Assembly (NCBI GenBank): GCA_003225005.1
Contig: QIAN01000162.1
Coordinates: 1-64,000 of the forward strand
Direction of reading: 5' to 3'
DNA length: 64,000 nt
Source: Acidobacteriota bacterium
GTDB lineage: Bacteria; Acidobacteriota; Terriglobia; Terriglobales; Acidobacteriaceae
The notes beneath the pieces are model-generated. The model searched no databases. It worked only from the letters and a program-made list of their open reading frames with translations, and was not told the origin of the DNA. Each line of letters begins with the position of its first letter. Position 1 is the stretch's first letter. Below are positions 1 to 9,902 of the stretch, in pieces. The translations under genes and the position numbers were made by a program.

Positions 1-71
1 AAAACCGGACATTTTAACTTGCTAACAACAGCAAAAACGTGCCGGTTGCCCTTGATGGTACAGTCCCATAA

Positions 72-1760
72 CTATTGGGTTCCCTCTACGATCTTGAGAT
101 AACGATTTACCTGCAGGTTTGAGAGCTTTTGCCGAGCGCCGCTGGGCCACAGGACCTCAACGCAAACCGCCTCCCCGTTGGAATGCCCCAGTCCCACCAG
201 CACTCGCTTGTCAGAAGACGAAATATAGCTCGAACCGCCCACAATCCACCGGACGAAATGCCGGGTCCCGGCGATCACGGTAACCTTGGCTCCGATCGCA
301 TCCCGGTTGCTTTTGGTTCCCTGGAGCTCGAAACCGACCCAACTGCTGTCCTGGCCGACGTTGTTTCGGAGTAATAACGGCGTTCCGTTCAACCTCGTGA
401 GACCTACATCGGGATCGCCGTCGTTGTCAAAATCTCCAACCGCGAGGCCACGCGCGATGTAACTCGAATTGAATTCGGGCCCACCTTCCTGTGCGGCATT
501 TCGCAACACTCCCTGGCCTTCGTTGTGTAGCAGCAGGGGAGGTTCCTGATATTTGACGTCTCCGCGAATCAGTTCAATCGACTGGTTGATGTGTCCGTTG
601 ACGATGATGAGATCGAGGTTCCCGTCGTTGTCGTAATCGAGGAACTTCGTTCCCCAGCCAACATCCGCTTTGGAAAATTGTGCCAGGTGAGAGGCAACAG
701 TTCGGTCCTGGTACGGCAAGGACGCAGAACCCATAAATAAAGAGTGATACTGGCCGTTGAAATTCGTGACTACAAGGTCCGGCATGCCGTCTCCATTTAC
801 GTCACCGACGTCTACGCCCATCCCTGCTTTGGCATTGCCATTCGCGTCATAGGCAACTTCCGCGTCGAGCGCGGCGTCTTGAACAGTCCCATCGCGCTTG
901 TTGATAAGCAGCAGATTTGGAGAGGCGTCGCGAGCTACAAATAGATCGGGCCAACCGTCGTCGTTGAAATCAATGGCTACCACTCCCATGCCCCGCCCAA
1001 CCATCTTGTCCAGTCCCGAGCGCGCACTGACATCGGTAAAGGTTCCGTCGCCTTTGTTGTGATAGAGCGTCAGCGGCATTCCCTTGTATGCCACTTGCGC
1101 GCAGTACGAGCGGACGCCATTCACTTCGCATTTTTTCGGCTGGTCAAAAGAAAACTCCGCGTAGTTGGTGACGATCAGATCGAGAAGACCGTCGCGATCG
1201 TAATCGAACCACGCCGCTCCTGCTGCCCACCTGCCAGAGTTTTTTACTCCGGCCCGAGCAGTAACGTTAGTGAACGTTCCGTCTCCATTGTTATGAAATA
1301 AAGCGCACTCCGGGTAGCCGGTGATGAAAAGATCGGGAAAGCCATCATTATCAAAATCAGCAACCGCGACGCCCATGCCATAAAAGTTCATGCGGTCAAC
1401 GCCGGCCTGCGCAGCAACATCCTGAAATTTTCCATTTCCAAGATTCCGATACAACGCGTTGCGAACCGGCGTCGGACTTTTACCGTTTGGCGTTTCACCA
1501 CCATTAACGAAGAAAATGTCTTGCCGGCCGTCGTGATCAAAATCCAGGAAGCCAACGCCTCCACCCATGGTTTCTATCAGAAAGCGATCAGAGGATTCGC
1601 CGGAAAAGTGGGTCCACGTGATGCCGCTTTCTCGCGCGACATCGGTGAAAACAGTCCTGGAGGCTACGCTTGACGATGTAGGCTGGCTGCCGCCAACCGC
1701 CGCGACGATGAATAAGAAAAGGGAAGCGATCCCGCAACGAAGAGCTGCCACGGAATGCAT
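72..1760 (-). CDS. Secreted FG-GAP/VCBS repeat protein with ASPIC/UnbV C-terminus (CRTAC1 type)
   Basis: 562-residue exported protein. The N-terminus has a signal peptide (hydrophobic run at about residues 10-25). At least seven calcium-binding-type repeats follow, each with a D-x-D/N-x-D-G core such as LDFDHDGRQD, ADFDNDGFPD, FDYDRDGLLD, IDFNDDGWPD, GDVNGDGMPD and GDFDNDGDPD; this is the FG-GAP/VCBS beta-propeller pattern. The last ~90 residues (around RDAIGAKVTV) fit the ASPIC/UnbV domain found in CRTAC1-like proteins. The substrate is unknown; family members are thought to be surface or periplasmic binding proteins. The ATG lies one base after the stop of the upstream TPR gene, so the two are almost certainly co-transcribed and translationally coupled. 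Family assignment is firm, function is not. Confidence 0.9.
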   Translation of the reverse strand: MHSVAALRCGIASLFLFIVAAVGGSQPTSSSVASRTVFTDVARESGITWTHFSGESSDRFLIETMGGGVGFLDFDHDGRQDIFFVNGGETPNGKSPTPVRNALYRNLGNGKFQDVAAQAGVDRMNFYGMGVAVADFDNDGFPDLFITGYPECALFHNNGDGTFTNVTARAGVKNSGRWAAGAAWFDYDRDGLLDLIVTNYAEFSFDQPKKCEVNGVRSYCAQVAYKGMPLTLYHNKGDGTFTDVSARSGLDKMVGRGMGVVAIDFNDDGWPDLFVARDASPNLLLINKRDGTVQDAALDAEVAYDANGNAKAGMGVDVGDVNGDGMPDLVVTNFNGQYHSLFMGSASLPYQDRTVASHLAQFSKADVGWGTKFLDYDNDGNLDLIIVNGHINQSIELIRGDVKYQEPPLLLHNEGQGVLRNAAQEGGPEFNSSYIARGLAVGDFDNDGDPDVGLTRLNGTPLLLRNNVGQDSSWVGFELQGTKSNRDAIGAKVTVIAGTRHFVRWIVGGSSYISSSDKRVLVGLGHSNGEAVCVEVLWPSGARQKLSNLQVNRYLKIVEGTQ

Positions 1761-1761
1761 T

Positions 1762-3345
1762 CTACTTGGCTTTGTCGGTTGCGGCTTCCGGTGAAGCCTG
1801 AGCCTCTGTCGCTCCGTTCAACTTCTCGTAAAGCGCCATTTCTTCCGATGATTCGTCTATGCGCCCCAGCCGCCGATATGCGTTCGCCAGCGCAAAGTGA
1901 ACTTGACTGCTTTGTGGCGCCAGCTTTTCCGCTTGCTCAAGATGCTCCAAAGCCTCGGTGGTGCGACCGCGCTTGAGGGCAAGATTACCTAATTCGTAAT
2001 GGGCGGCAGGAAGCGAGCGATCGGTGGCCAGGGCGGACTGCAAAAGGCGCTCGGCATGGGCTTCTGCGGACGCGTCCCCCGTCTCTGCCAGCTTCAAAAG
2101 CGAGGCTGCATATTGCACCTTGAAGCGGAGGTCGCGCGGAAATGTCTTGATTCCGGTTTCAAAGTTCGTGCTCGAGTCCTGTGTCAGCGCGGCTGCGGAT
2201 TGCGCTTCCGCCAGTCCCAGCAGAGCATCGGGACGGGTCCGATCCAGATGCCATGCTTGAGAGTATGACTCAACCGCGTCGCGAAATCGTTCCGTCTTCT
2301 CTTCGACAAGGCCCCGCAGTTCAAACGCCCGCGCACTATGAGGAAAGCTGAGAGTTGTCTCTTTCGCGATGCTTAATGCGGCAGAGAAGGACCTTTGCGC
2401 TATGCGGATTTTGATCAGGTCCAGGTAATTTGTTTCGTCGCTCGGGAATTGCGCTAGGGCCTGTTCCAGAGTTTGTATCGCTTTGCCACTCTGGCCCAGG
2501 TTCTGATAGTTCCAAGCCAACAGGTTGTAACTCTCGCTGCTTCCGCCATTCTGCTCGATCAACCTGTGCAATGTCCGCAGGCTTTCTTCGAATTGTTTTG
2601 CGTGGAATTGAGCAAGCGCAATTCTGTAACCGATCAAAGCCTGGTTTCCGGGGTTGGGAGCAATCGACAAGAGCAGCTGCTGCTCGGTTGAGAAGTCTGC
2701 TGCCTCATCGGCGATCTGCGCGCCGAGAAGAATCGCATTGCCTGACTGTGAAAACCGCGACATCTTTCCCAAGGTAGCTTGGGCGTCCCTGGCTCGGTTC
2801 AGGTGATAGTACGACCTCGCGAGCGCGGCCAGTGATTCCGGTCGTTGCTCTGTTTCATCCGAAACGCTGGCCAGCAACTCGGCAGCCCGGGCGTAATCAT
2901 GCATGTTCTCTGACACCATGCCCAGGAGCAGACGCGATTGGCGGTCTTGTGGCGCCTGTTTGAGAAGAATCTCAAGATTTTGCTTTGCCTCAGGATACTT
3001 GTGTAACTGCCAAAGATTGGCGGCCAGATATCGCCTCACAGTCACGTTGCCGGGATCCCTCTTGAGGACCTCGTTGAATATGGTGTTCGATTCGTCGAAT
3101 CTCTTTTCCCTTGCCAGCACCGTCCCGAGGTTCGCTCGGTATGAGATCTCGGAGGGCGCGAGAAGCGCGGCGCTGCGTAACTCTGATTCAGCCTGGTGAA
3201 GATTTCCAGCCTGTATAAACTCCGCGGCCCGATTCGCATGGGCTTCCGCTGTATCATCCTGTGCGCTGGAGGGAGTGCAGCACACGAGCACGACAATAAG
3301 CGCTGGGATCAGGCCCGAAACAATCCTGCGGAAGATCCTACCCAC
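1762..3345 (-). CDS. Exported tetratricopeptide-repeat protein
   Basis: 527 residues with an N-terminal hydrophobic export signal (about residues 8-28, ending near PSSAQ) and TPR repeats over almost the whole mature length. Typical helices with A, G, Y and P at TPR positions recur every 34 residues, for example AEFIQAGNLHQAESELR and YRANLGTVLAREKRFDES. It probably serves as a periplasmic scaffold. The GTG start at 3345 is preceded by AAGGAG six bases upstream, which fixes the start better than the nearby ATG in another frame. It is followed with a one-base gap by the FG-GAP/ASPIC gene. TPR plus CRTAC1-type pairs recur in Acidobacteria and Planctomycetes as far as I recall; the partnership is inferred from coupling alone. 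Confidence 0.88.
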   Translation of the reverse strand: MGRIFRRIVSGLIPALIVVLVCCTPSSAQDDTAEAHANRAAEFIQAGNLHQAESELRSAALLAPSEISYRANLGTVLAREKRFDESNTIFNEVLKRDPGNVTVRRYLAANLWQLHKYPEAKQNLEILLKQAPQDRQSRLLLGMVSENMHDYARAAELLASVSDETEQRPESLAALARSYYHLNRARDAQATLGKMSRFSQSGNAILLGAQIADEAADFSTEQQLLLSIAPNPGNQALIGYRIALAQFHAKQFEESLRTLHRLIEQNGGSSESYNLLAWNYQNLGQSGKAIQTLEQALAQFPSDETNYLDLIKIRIAQRSFSAALSIAKETTLSFPHSARAFELRGLVEEKTERFRDAVESYSQAWHLDRTRPDALLGLAEAQSAAALTQDSSTNFETGIKTFPRDLRFKVQYAASLLKLAETGDASAEAHAERLLQSALATDRSLPAAHYELGNLALKRGRTTEALEHLEQAEKLAPQSSQVHFALANAYRRLGRIDESSEEMALYEKLNGATEAQASPEAATDKAK

Positions 3346-3781
3346 TGCATCTCCTTATTGTGATCCACACCCATCATCTCACCGCGCCCCATGCGAATGA
3401 TCGTCAGTACTGGCAAACATTTCTCGTCCCGCAGATACATGATGCGAATCTCTGCTTTGGTCATCCCGAAAGGAGTCTGAATCACCGGTTCGAAGTTCAT
3501 TCGCTCCTGAAGAATGTAGTCTTACGAGGCCAGACTTGTCCAAACAGTCGAAACAGAACGCGCTATCAGTACAGAAGCTGCTAGCGTGGGTGGAATCGGA
3601 ACAACGGAAGCCTGAGCAACTGATAGGCGGAGAGAATAGTTTTGGCCATCCCGATCCCATCAGTGAGTTCGAGGGCCGGATCTGGGCGTACAAACTTGTC
3701 CCTCGCGGCGCAAGTCACGGACATGAGGGCGTCTTCTTTCCGTAGAAGAATTCACGAAGTCTCGTTGGCTGAAGTGCAGAG
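3346..3781. other. Non-coding stretch, nothing recognised
   Basis: Upstream region of the leftward TPR gene. Short open frames occur on both strands, but none has recognisable motifs, a good ribosome site or family resemblance. Part of it could be the lost 5' end of the decayed DUF5818-like gene that follows on the plus strand. No clear promoter hexamers could be fixed. Confidence 0.5.
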
Positions 3782-4035
3782 TTCTATGTCGGCGCGATTT
3801 CTCTGGGGGCGGTGCCAAACACAAGATGGATGGCGACGAGGTCTCCTGTCTTCGTGCGTGCGTCCAGATAGGCTCGAAATATGACTTGGTGGTCGGGGAC
3901 AAGGTTTACATTACTGGATATCAACGATCAATCCAGCGCTGACATCCTCGGCAAGCTGGCCGGTCAGCAAGTGAAGGGGAAAGCGAGGCCAGTGGTGACA
4001 CCATTGAGGTCCAGTCAGTAGCTGCAGCGGAGTAG
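3782..4035 (+). pseudogene. Decayed DUF5818-like small secreted protein
   Basis: Reading three frames in turn recovers a protein that matches the intact gene at 61532-61942. Around 3782 the frame gives FYVGAIS; from 3802 (frame 1) it gives GGAKHKMDGDEVSCLRACV, then GSKYDLVVGDKVYITG; near 3918 it shifts to frame 2 (SADILGKLAGQQVK); near 3980 it returns to frame 1 (ASGDTIEVQSVAAAE, stop at 4033). The intact protein reads GAKH, CTRACVHAGSQFALVEG and GNTIMVSSVAAI at the same places. The first Cys of the family's usual CGAKH motif is replaced by Gly. At least two, probably three, frameshifts make it non-functional unless these are assembly errors. The 5' end and signal peptide are not recognisable. 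Confidence 0.72.
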
Positions 4036-4108
4036 ATCCCGGTTCGATTCTGACAAAACCCGTCTTACGCTGTTCGGCGGGGAGACCGCTTCGCGCGGCC
4101 TTCCGCGT

Positions 4109-4783
4109 TCAGGCTGAGATCCTGTCTGCATACAAGGCCATTCCGACAACGGAGTCCATCCCCAGCGCGTCGAGGCTGTCGATCTCTTGCTGCGTCCGGA
4201 TACCACCGGCGACCACCAGTCGCCGGAAAGTAGCTTGCCGGATTGCAGCGACAGCATCCATAGGGATTCCTGCCATCAACCCTTCCGTATCGATGTGCGT
4301 ATAGAGAAAGGTTTCGCAAAATGGTTCGAGTGCTTGAATCATGTCGAACGCGGTAACCGCAGTGGGTTTGCGCCATCCCTCAATCGCAACCCGACCGCCT
4401 CGCGAATCGAGGGCAAATACCAGCGCCGCGGTGCCGAGTGAAGTTGCCAGCGTGGCAGCGAACTTGGTGTTGATCTTCCCGTCCTTCAACAACGCAGAAC
4501 CAAAAACGGCCCTACGAGCTCCGGTTTCTAAAAGCTCTCGAGCGGTTTCGGCGGTGCGAATCCCTCCACCAACCTGACATGGGAGCCGCTGCACAATCTG
4601 AGCCACAATCGCCCGGTTATTTCCCGTGCCGCGGGCTGCGTCGAGGTCGATCACCTGCACCAGCGGATACTTAGAAAATCGCTCGATCCAATAATCGAAG
4701 TCGTCGAACTCCAGTGCTTTGTTTTCGCCCTGCACCAACTGGACAATCTTGCCGCCCATCAGGTCAATCGACGGAATCAGCAT
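4109..4783 (-). CDS. hisA: Phosphoribosyl-formimino-AICAR ribotide isomerase
   Basis: Fourth histidine-pathway reaction: Amadori isomerisation of ProFAR to PRFAR in the cytoplasm. About 224 residues, slightly shorter than the usual 240. The (beta/alpha)8 half-barrel signatures are visible: the N-terminal [16 protein letters not shown] with the catalytic Asp, phosphate loop QVGGGIRT around residue 75, and second phosphate loop VVAGGIRT near residue 190. The start is taken as ATG at 4783, which has GAGG six bases upstream; a GTG two codons earlier is possible. It overlaps the end of hisF by 7 bases and is the last gene of the his operon. No terminator is obvious after it. Confidence 0.93.
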   Translation of the reverse strand: MLIPSIDLMGGKIVQLVQGENKALEFDDFDYWIERFSKYPLVQVIDLDAARGTGNNRAIVAQIVQRLPCQVGGGIRTAETARELLETGARRAVFGSALLKDGKINTKFAATLATSLGTAALVFALDSRGGRVAIEGWRKPTAVTAFDMIQALEPFCETFLYTHIDTEGLMAGIPMDAVAAIRQATFRRLVVAGGIRTQQEIDSLDALGMDSVVGMALYADRISA

Positions 4784-5550
4784 GGCCACCTCACGGGTAT
4801 GCTGGCATCGTGCAGTTCACGCTTCAATTGTGCGATATTCTCCATGCCGAAGTGAAAAATGGACGCTGCCAGAGCCGCGTCAGCGCGACCATCGCGGAAC
4901 ACCTCGATGAAGTCGCGCGCTGAGCCTGCGCCCCCAGAGGCAATCACAGGAATCGAAACCGCTTCTGCCACCTCACGCACCAGCGCGCAGTCAAATCCGG
5001 ATTGCGTTCCGTCACGGTCCATCGAGGTCAGCAGTATTTCACCCGCTCCCCAGGCAGCCGCTTCCCGCGCCCACTGAATCGCCCCCCTGCTCGTGGGCAC
5101 GCGTCCGCCGGCGACGAACACTTCAAAACCTCGGTCGACTTCCCTGGCATCGATCGCCACTACAACTGATTGTGAACCAAAGCGTCGCGCGATCTCGCCG
5201 ATCAATGCGGGGTTGCGCACAGCCGCTGAGTTGATGGCAATCTTATCCGCGCCGGCATCGAAGACTGCTGCGGCATCCTGGAGTTGGCGAATTCCGCCTC
5301 CCACCGTAAACGGAACGAACAGCGAGCGCGCCGTGCTGCGGACCGCATCCAGCAGCGTGCGTCGGTTTCCGCTGGTCGCGGTGATATCGAGCAGCACGAT
5401 TTCATCCGCGCCGTCGCGAGCGTGGGCCGCGGCAGACTCCGACGGATCGCCGGCGTCGCGCAAATTGTTGAACCGCACGCCCTTCACCACGCGCCCACCA
5501 TCCATGTCCAGGCAGGCAATGATCCGCTTGGTCAACACCTCAGACCTCAC
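4777..5550 (-). CDS. hisF: Imidazole glycerol phosphate synthase, cyclase subunit
   Basis: 257 residues. With HisH it forms IGP synthase, which uses ammonia from glutamine to convert PRFAR to imidazole glycerol phosphate plus AICAR; the AICAR feeds purine synthesis (compare purH at 37990). The N-terminus [16 protein letters not shown] carries the first catalytic Asp, VVAIDARE carries the second, and phosphate loops are FTVGGGIRQ and [10 protein letters not shown]. Length is normal. It overlaps hisH by 11 bases and hisA by 7, consistent with coupled translation and stoichiometric assembly with HisH. Confidence 0.96.
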   Translation of the reverse strand: MRSEVLTKRIIACLDMDGGRVVKGVRFNNLRDAGDPSESAAAHARDGADEIVLLDITATSGNRRTLLDAVRSTARSLFVPFTVGGGIRQLQDAAAVFDAGADKIAINSAAVRNPALIGEIARRFGSQSVVVAIDAREVDRGFEVFVAGGRVPTSRGAIQWAREAAAWGAGEILLTSMDRDGTQSGFDCALVREVAEAVSIPVIASGGAGSARDFIEVFRDGRADAALAASIFHFGMENIAQLKRELHDASIPVRWPC

Positions 5551-6130
5551 AGAAATTCTTCAGGATCGACAGTCCCACGTCTCCTGATTTCTCGGGATGG
5601 AATTGCACTCCGAAAATATTGCCGCGCTCGACGGCGCCGGCGAACCGCAGTCCGTATTCGCTAGCCGCCGTGGTTTCCGTCACGACGGGCGCATGAAAAG
5701 AATGGGTGTAGTACACAAATGAATCCTGTGCGATGCCCCGCAACAATCGTGATCCTTCTTGAACCGTCAGGGAATTCCAGCCGACATGCGGCGACTTCAC
5801 TGACGAAGGAAACTGCCGGCATCGGCCGGGAAAGACGCCTGCCCCCGCAACCTCGAGGCACTCTTCACTCCCTTCGAAAAGCCACTGCATTCCCAGGCAG
5901 ATTCCGAGAAACGGCTTGCCGGCGGAAGCGCTTTGCAGCAGGGCCTCGTCCAAACCCGTGGTGTTCAGAGCTCGCAGAGAGGAAAAATGTCCCACGCCGG
6001 GTAACACGATCTTGCTGGCCGCTGCCACGGTCCCAGGCTGGTCGGTCACGACAGCTTCGGCGCCTAGACAGTCGAACGCCTTCTTTACCGAATGCAGATT
6101 GCCCGCTCCGTAATCCACGATGGCGATCAT
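5540..6130 (-). CDS. hisH: Imidazole glycerol phosphate synthase, glutaminase subunit
   Basis: 196 residues, class I glutamine amidotransferase that supplies ammonia to HisF. The catalytic triad is visible: nucleophile Cys in [11 protein letters not shown] (about residue 80) and the His-Glu pair in [10 protein letters not shown] (about residue 180). The start ATG at 6130 begins [19 protein letters not shown], the usual HisH N-terminus. It shares ATGA with the stop of hisB (4-base overlap). The same frame stays open upstream to 6313, but that part is hisB antiphase sequence and is not HisH-like. Confidence 0.96.
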   Translation of the reverse strand: MIAIVDYGAGNLHSVKKAFDCLGAEAVVTDQPGTVAAASKIVLPGVGHFSSLRALNTTGLDEALLQSASAGKPFLGICLGMQWLFEGSEECLEVAGAGVFPGRCRQFPSSVKSPHVGWNSLTVQEGSRLLRGIAQDSFVYYTHSFHAPVVTETTAASEYGLRFAGAVERGNIFGVQFHPEKSGDVGLSILKNFCEV

Positions 6131-6714
6131 AGAAATCCTTTGGTAGACGGAAGCATACGGCCCAGGCGGCGGTCGCGGGAGCAGGCCACGCGCAAGGCTC
6201 GTGCGAAAGCCTTGAACAGAGCTTCGATCTTGTGGTGGCTGGAACGTCCGTAAAGCACACGGAGATGAACATTGGCGCGTGCGCCCCGGGCAAAGCCCTC
6301 GAAGAAATCGCACACCAATTCCACCTGCAGATCTCCCACTCGCGCCGAACGGACTCTGGTATCGACCACCGCCGCCGCGCGTCCTCCGAAATCGACGGCG
6401 GCGAGACCGAGAGTTTCATCCATGGGCATGACAAAGTAGCCGGCGCGCAGAATTCCGCGGCGATCTCCCAGCGCGCGGTCGAAGACCTCGCCCAGAGCAA
6501 TGCCGACGTCTTCGACCGTGTGGTGCTGGTCCACGTCCAGATCGCCTACTGCCGCGAGTTTCAGATCGAATCCGCCGTGTCGAGCAAAGAGCTCCAACAT
6601 GTGGTCGAGAAAACGGATTCCAGTGGAGACCTGGTACTTCCCGCGACCTTCAATCGTGAGCGCAACCCGAATCTCGGTTTCCGCGGTCTCGCGATGCAGC
6701 TTGGCTTTCCTCAC
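6127..6714 (-). CDS. hisB: Imidazoleglycerol-phosphate dehydratase
   Basis: 195 residues, the monofunctional form without the N-terminal phosphatase domain found in enterobacteria. It dehydrates imidazole glycerol phosphate to imidazole acetol phosphate using two manganese ions. The duplicated metal-binding signatures are clear: [28 protein letters not shown] near residue 65, and the C-terminal [17 protein letters not shown]. Histidinol-phosphate phosphatase must be a separate gene outside the window. It overlaps hisC by 4 bases (ATGA) and hisH by 4 bases. Confidence 0.96.
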   Translation of the reverse strand: MRKAKLHRETAETEIRVALTIEGRGKYQVSTGIRFLDHMLELFARHGGFDLKLAAVGDLDVDQHHTVEDVGIALGEVFDRALGDRRGILRAGYFVMPMDETLGLAAVDFGGRAAAVVDTRVRSARVGDLQVELVCDFFEGFARGARANVHLRVLYGRSSHHKIEALFKAFARALRVACSRDRRLGRMLPSTKGFL

Positions 6715-7787
6715 ACCCTCACCTCGGGGCGTTTATTGATGGTCTCGATCACGCCGCGCAGTGCGTCAATCAGAGTGCGCATATCTTCGCCGGATCCCAC
6801 GGTCAGGCGCACGCAGCCTTCACATCCTGGATCGGAATTTCTGTCCCGCACCAGGATTCCGCGTGTGCGCAAAGCTTGAATGAATTCCGTATGGGCAGGG
6901 CCGACGCGCACCAGCACAAAGTTGGCCCGGCTCGACCAGTACTCGAGGCCAAGAGTTCGGAGTTCCCGCTCCAATAGTCCGCGGCCGTGCTGCACCTCGG
7001 CGACGTAGTTTTTAACGTACTCCTGATCGCGCAGCGCCTCGGGCAACACAGCCAGTGCGACCGCGTTCACGTTGTAGGGCGAAGTGGAGCGCCGCACCAT
7101 CGCCATCTGTACAGAATCCCCGGCGAGGATGCCGAGGCGAAGACCAGCCAAACCGTAGGCCTTCGAGAAGGTTCGCGCCACGAAAAGATTCGACGGCCGC
7201 CCAGGATGGTTAAGGATGGTCTCCTGGTGAAACTCAAAGTAAGCTTCGTCCACCAAAACCGCCGCCTGCGGCGCCGCCCGAGCGACCTGGAGCAGAATGT
7301 CGCAAGCCACCGCCACTCCCGTTGGGTTGTTCGGATTTGCCACGGCGATGAGCCTTGTGCGTTCGCTGATCCGGGAGAGCACTTCTTCTAAAGGAAAAGC
7401 GAAATTCTCACCTGAGAGAACCTGCACCAGGCGAGCGCCTTCAGCCTGAGCGAAGATGGCATACATGGCAAACGTCGGCACCACGATGATGGCGTCGTCG
7501 CCGGGCTCAAGATAGGTGGAGCAAAGCAGATGAATCGCCTCATCCCCCCCGTTGGTCAGCAGAACCTGAGCCGCATCGAGTCCGAGAAAATCGCCCACCT
7601 CGCTTTCCAGCGGTTCACGCTCGGGATAGCGTGCCAATGTTTCGGCGTCGAGCGAGCGCAGTTGTGCTAACACCCGGGGCGAGCAGCCAATGGTGCTCTC
7701 GTTGAAATCGAGACGCAGTCCTTGACGCCCCGCCAGCGGCGGCCGGTAAGCATGCAACTTCTTCACTGCCTCGCGCGCCTCAAGCAT
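6711..7787 (-). CDS. hisC: Histidinol-phosphate aminotransferase
   Basis: 358 residues, fold-type I PLP aminotransferase converting imidazole acetol phosphate and glutamate to histidinol phosphate and 2-oxoglutarate. Visible features: [11 protein letters not shown] near residue 80 (cofactor phosphate contacts), [10 protein letters not shown] around residue 155, the DEAYFEF segment, and the PLP lysine in [16 protein letters not shown] near residue 215. Length is normal. It overlaps hisD by 8 bases and hisB by 4. The position inside the his operon makes HisC more likely than a general aromatic aminotransferase. Confidence 0.95.
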   Translation of the reverse strand: MLEAREAVKKLHAYRPPLAGRQGLRLDFNESTIGCSPRVLAQLRSLDAETLARYPEREPLESEVGDFLGLDAAQVLLTNGGDEAIHLLCSTYLEPGDDAIIVVPTFAMYAIFAQAEGARLVQVLSGENFAFPLEEVLSRISERTRLIAVANPNNPTGVAVACDILLQVARAAPQAAVLVDEAYFEFHQETILNHPGRPSNLFVARTFSKAYGLAGLRLGILAGDSVQMAMVRRSTSPYNVNAVALAVLPEALRDQEYVKNYVAEVQHGRGLLERELRTLGLEYWSSRANFVLVRVGPAHTEFIQALRTRGILVRDRNSDPGCEGCVRLTVGSGEDMRTLIDALRGVIETINKRPEVRV

Positions 7788-9033
7788 TTGAGCACCTCAC
7801 CCGTAACGATTCCGCGTGGGCGCGCAATCCCTCGGCCTCGGCCAGCGCAATGGCAGGTGGTGCAATGTGCCGAATTCCCTCGCGCGAAACTTCCTGGCAA
7901 GAAATGACGCGGAGGAAATCCAGAACACTCAGTCCGCCCCGCACACGCGCCATCGCTCCGGTCGGCAACACATGATTGGGACCCGAGATGTAATCCCCAG
8001 CGGACTGGGGCGTGAACGCGTTCAGAAAAATCGATCCCGCATTTCGAACTGCCGGTGCCAGAGCGGATGGCAGCGTGAGATGCTCGGGCGCAATGCGGTT
8101 CGCGGTTTCGACCGCTTCCTCCAGAGAAGGAACCAAAAGGATGGCCCCGCGACGAGTCAGTGACTCAGCGGCAATGGGATTTGTATTGGTGCGCCGCCGC
8201 ACTTCCGTCTGCACAGCCTTGGCTAATTCATGCGAACTGGTAATCAAGATGCAGAGTGCATCGGGATCATGCTCCGCCTGCGCTACCAGGTCACACGCGA
8301 TGAGAACCGGCTCACCCTTATCGCTGATGAACACGGCTTCCGTAGGACCAGCGAGGAATTCAATGGCACAATCGAACGCAACTAGTTTCTTGGCTGCCGT
8401 CACGTATCGGTTGCCCGGACCGACGATCTTATCCACGCGAGGAATGCTCTCCGTTCCATAGGCTAGCGCCGCGACGGCGTGTGCTCCGCCCACACGGTAG
8501 AACTCGCGCACACCGAGAAACGCCGCAGCCGCCAAAGTCGCCTGCGCCGGACGCGGTGAGACCACGCGAATCTGCGGCACGCCCGCGACCTGGGCGGGAA
8601 TCACCGTCATCAGCAAGGTCGAAAGCAAGGGATATCGCCCTCCGGGCACATAGCAGCCCACCGATTCCAGAGGGCGTACCAGTTGCCCCACGCAAACTCC
8701 AGGCTGAATCTCGCGCCGCCACTCCTCTGGTTTCTGCCACGCGCAGTAGCGGCGAATGTTTGCCGCCGCCTGCGTGATGGCCTCCCGTAACCCTGCAGAA
8801 GTTCTCCGCCAGGCTTCTTGCGCATCAGCGTCAGGCACGAGCACAGGCTCGCTTCGTTCCAGACCATCCCAACGAGCCGCGTAACTCCGTAAAGCCCGAT
8901 CGCCGTTGCGGCGAACATTGTTCACAATGCGCCGCACCATCGGCTCAAGCTCCGCTAGATCGGTCGCACCACGCTGTTCGAGCGCCTGCATGCATCGATC
9001 CTTATTACGCCCGTCAAGAATCCGAATGCGCAT
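7780..9033 (-). CDS. hisD: Histidinol dehydrogenase
   Basis: 417 residues, a zinc enzyme that carries out the last two steps, histidinol to histidine with two NAD+. Signatures: VDKIVGPGNRYVTAAK near residue 200, the substrate loop EFLAGPTEAVFIS, AEHDPDALCIL, RIAPEHLTL with catalytic Glu-His, and the metal region GDYISGPNHVLPTG. Length is near the usual 430. The ATG shares its A with the TAA stop of hisG (TAATG), typical of translational coupling. Confidence 0.96.
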   Translation of the reverse strand: MRIRILDGRNKDRCMQALEQRGATDLAELEPMVRRIVNNVRRNGDRALRSYAARWDGLERSEPVLVPDADAQEAWRRTSAGLREAITQAAANIRRYCAWQKPEEWRREIQPGVCVGQLVRPLESVGCYVPGGRYPLLSTLLMTVIPAQVAGVPQIRVVSPRPAQATLAAAAFLGVREFYRVGGAHAVAALAYGTESIPRVDKIVGPGNRYVTAAKKLVAFDCAIEFLAGPTEAVFISDKGEPVLIACDLVAQAEHDPDALCILITSSHELAKAVQTEVRRRTNTNPIAAESLTRRGAILLVPSLEEAVETANRIAPEHLTLPSALAPAVRNAGSIFLNAFTPQSAGDYISGPNHVLPTGAMARVRGGLSVLDFLRVISCQEVSREGIRHIAPPAIALAEAEGLRAHAESLRVRCSNA

Positions 9034-9902
9034 TACATCACCACCTTATTCAGCGGATACTCGACGATTCCCTGGGCATTCGCCTGCTTAAGCTTCGGAA
9101 TGAGCGACCAGGCGGTTTGTTCTTCGATCACGGTATTGACCGCCACCCATTCGCCATCGGCCAACGGCGCGACAGTCGGATTTTTCAACGCGGGCAGCAG
9201 GCCGAGAACTGCCGCTAGATGTGGTTTTCGCACGTTGAGCATCAGGCCCACCCTGCCCTCGGCGGCCATCGCTCCACAGAGCATCACAGACAGATTTTCA
9301 ATCCTGCGATGCCGCTCGGGATCGGCCCAGGCTTTCTGGTTCGCCACCAGTTGCGTGTTCGACTCCAGCACCGTCTCGATAATTCTCAAATGATTGGCGC
9401 GCAGCGAACTCCCGGTCTCAGTGACTTCGACAATCGCATCCGCCAGCAGCGGCGGCTTCACCTCCGTCGCGCCCCAGGAGAACTCAACCCGCACCGGAAC
9501 CTTCTGGCTGGCAAAGTAGTTTCGCGTGACCGTGACCAGCTCGGTGGCGACGATCCGGCCTTCCAGGTCTTCGGGTTTCTGGAAGTTCGAATCCTCCGGC
9601 ACGGCCAGCACCCACTTCACTTTTCCCATGCTCTGTTTGGCATAGATCAGGTCGGCGACGCTGACCACCTCGAGCCCGCTTTCCAACACCCAGTCGAGAC
9701 CGGTCAGGCCCGCATCCAGCGCACCGTGTTCGACATATCTCGCCATTTCTTGCGCACGAATGAGCAAGCAGTCGATCTCCGGATCATCGGTCGCCGCGAA
9801 GTACGAGCGCGGGTTGGTGTAGACGCGCAGCCCGGCGCGGGTGAACAAGCTAAGCGTCGCTTCCTGCAAACTTCCCTTGGGAATGCCCAGTCGAAGTTTC
9901 AT
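9033..9902 (-). CDS. hisG: ATP phosphoribosyltransferase (long form)
   Basis: Committed step of histidine synthesis: ATP plus PRPP to phosphoribosyl-ATP. About 289 residues, the long form with a C-terminal ACT-like regulatory domain (HisG_C, last ~75 residues), so it should be feedback-inhibited by histidine without HisZ. The N-terminus [20 protein letters not shown] is standard; [10 protein letters not shown] and the PRPP loop region [10 protein letters not shown] are visible. Start ATG at 9902 shares ATGA with the stop of hisI. The frame is open to 10319, but the upstream part is hisI antiphase sequence and I exclude it. Confidence 0.95.
   Translation of the reverse strand: MKLRLGIPKGSLQEATLSLFTRAGLRVYTNPRSYFAATDDPEIDCLLIRAQEMARYVEHGALDAGLTGLDWVLESGLEVVSVADLIYAKQSMGKVKWVLAVPEDSNFQKPEDLEGRIVATELVTVTRNYFASQKVPVRVEFSWGATEVKPPLLADAIVEVTETGSSLRANHLRIIETVLESNTQLVANQKAWADPERHRRIENLSVMLCGAMAAEGRVGLMLNVRKPHLAAVLGLLPALKNPTVAPLADGEWVAVNTVIEEQTAWSLIPKLKQANAQGIVEYPLNKVVM

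Noticed and set aside
5865-6500. A 211-codon minus-strand frame overlapping hisB and hisH
   Set aside because: It has no family features, and the other two frames encode clear HisB and HisH.
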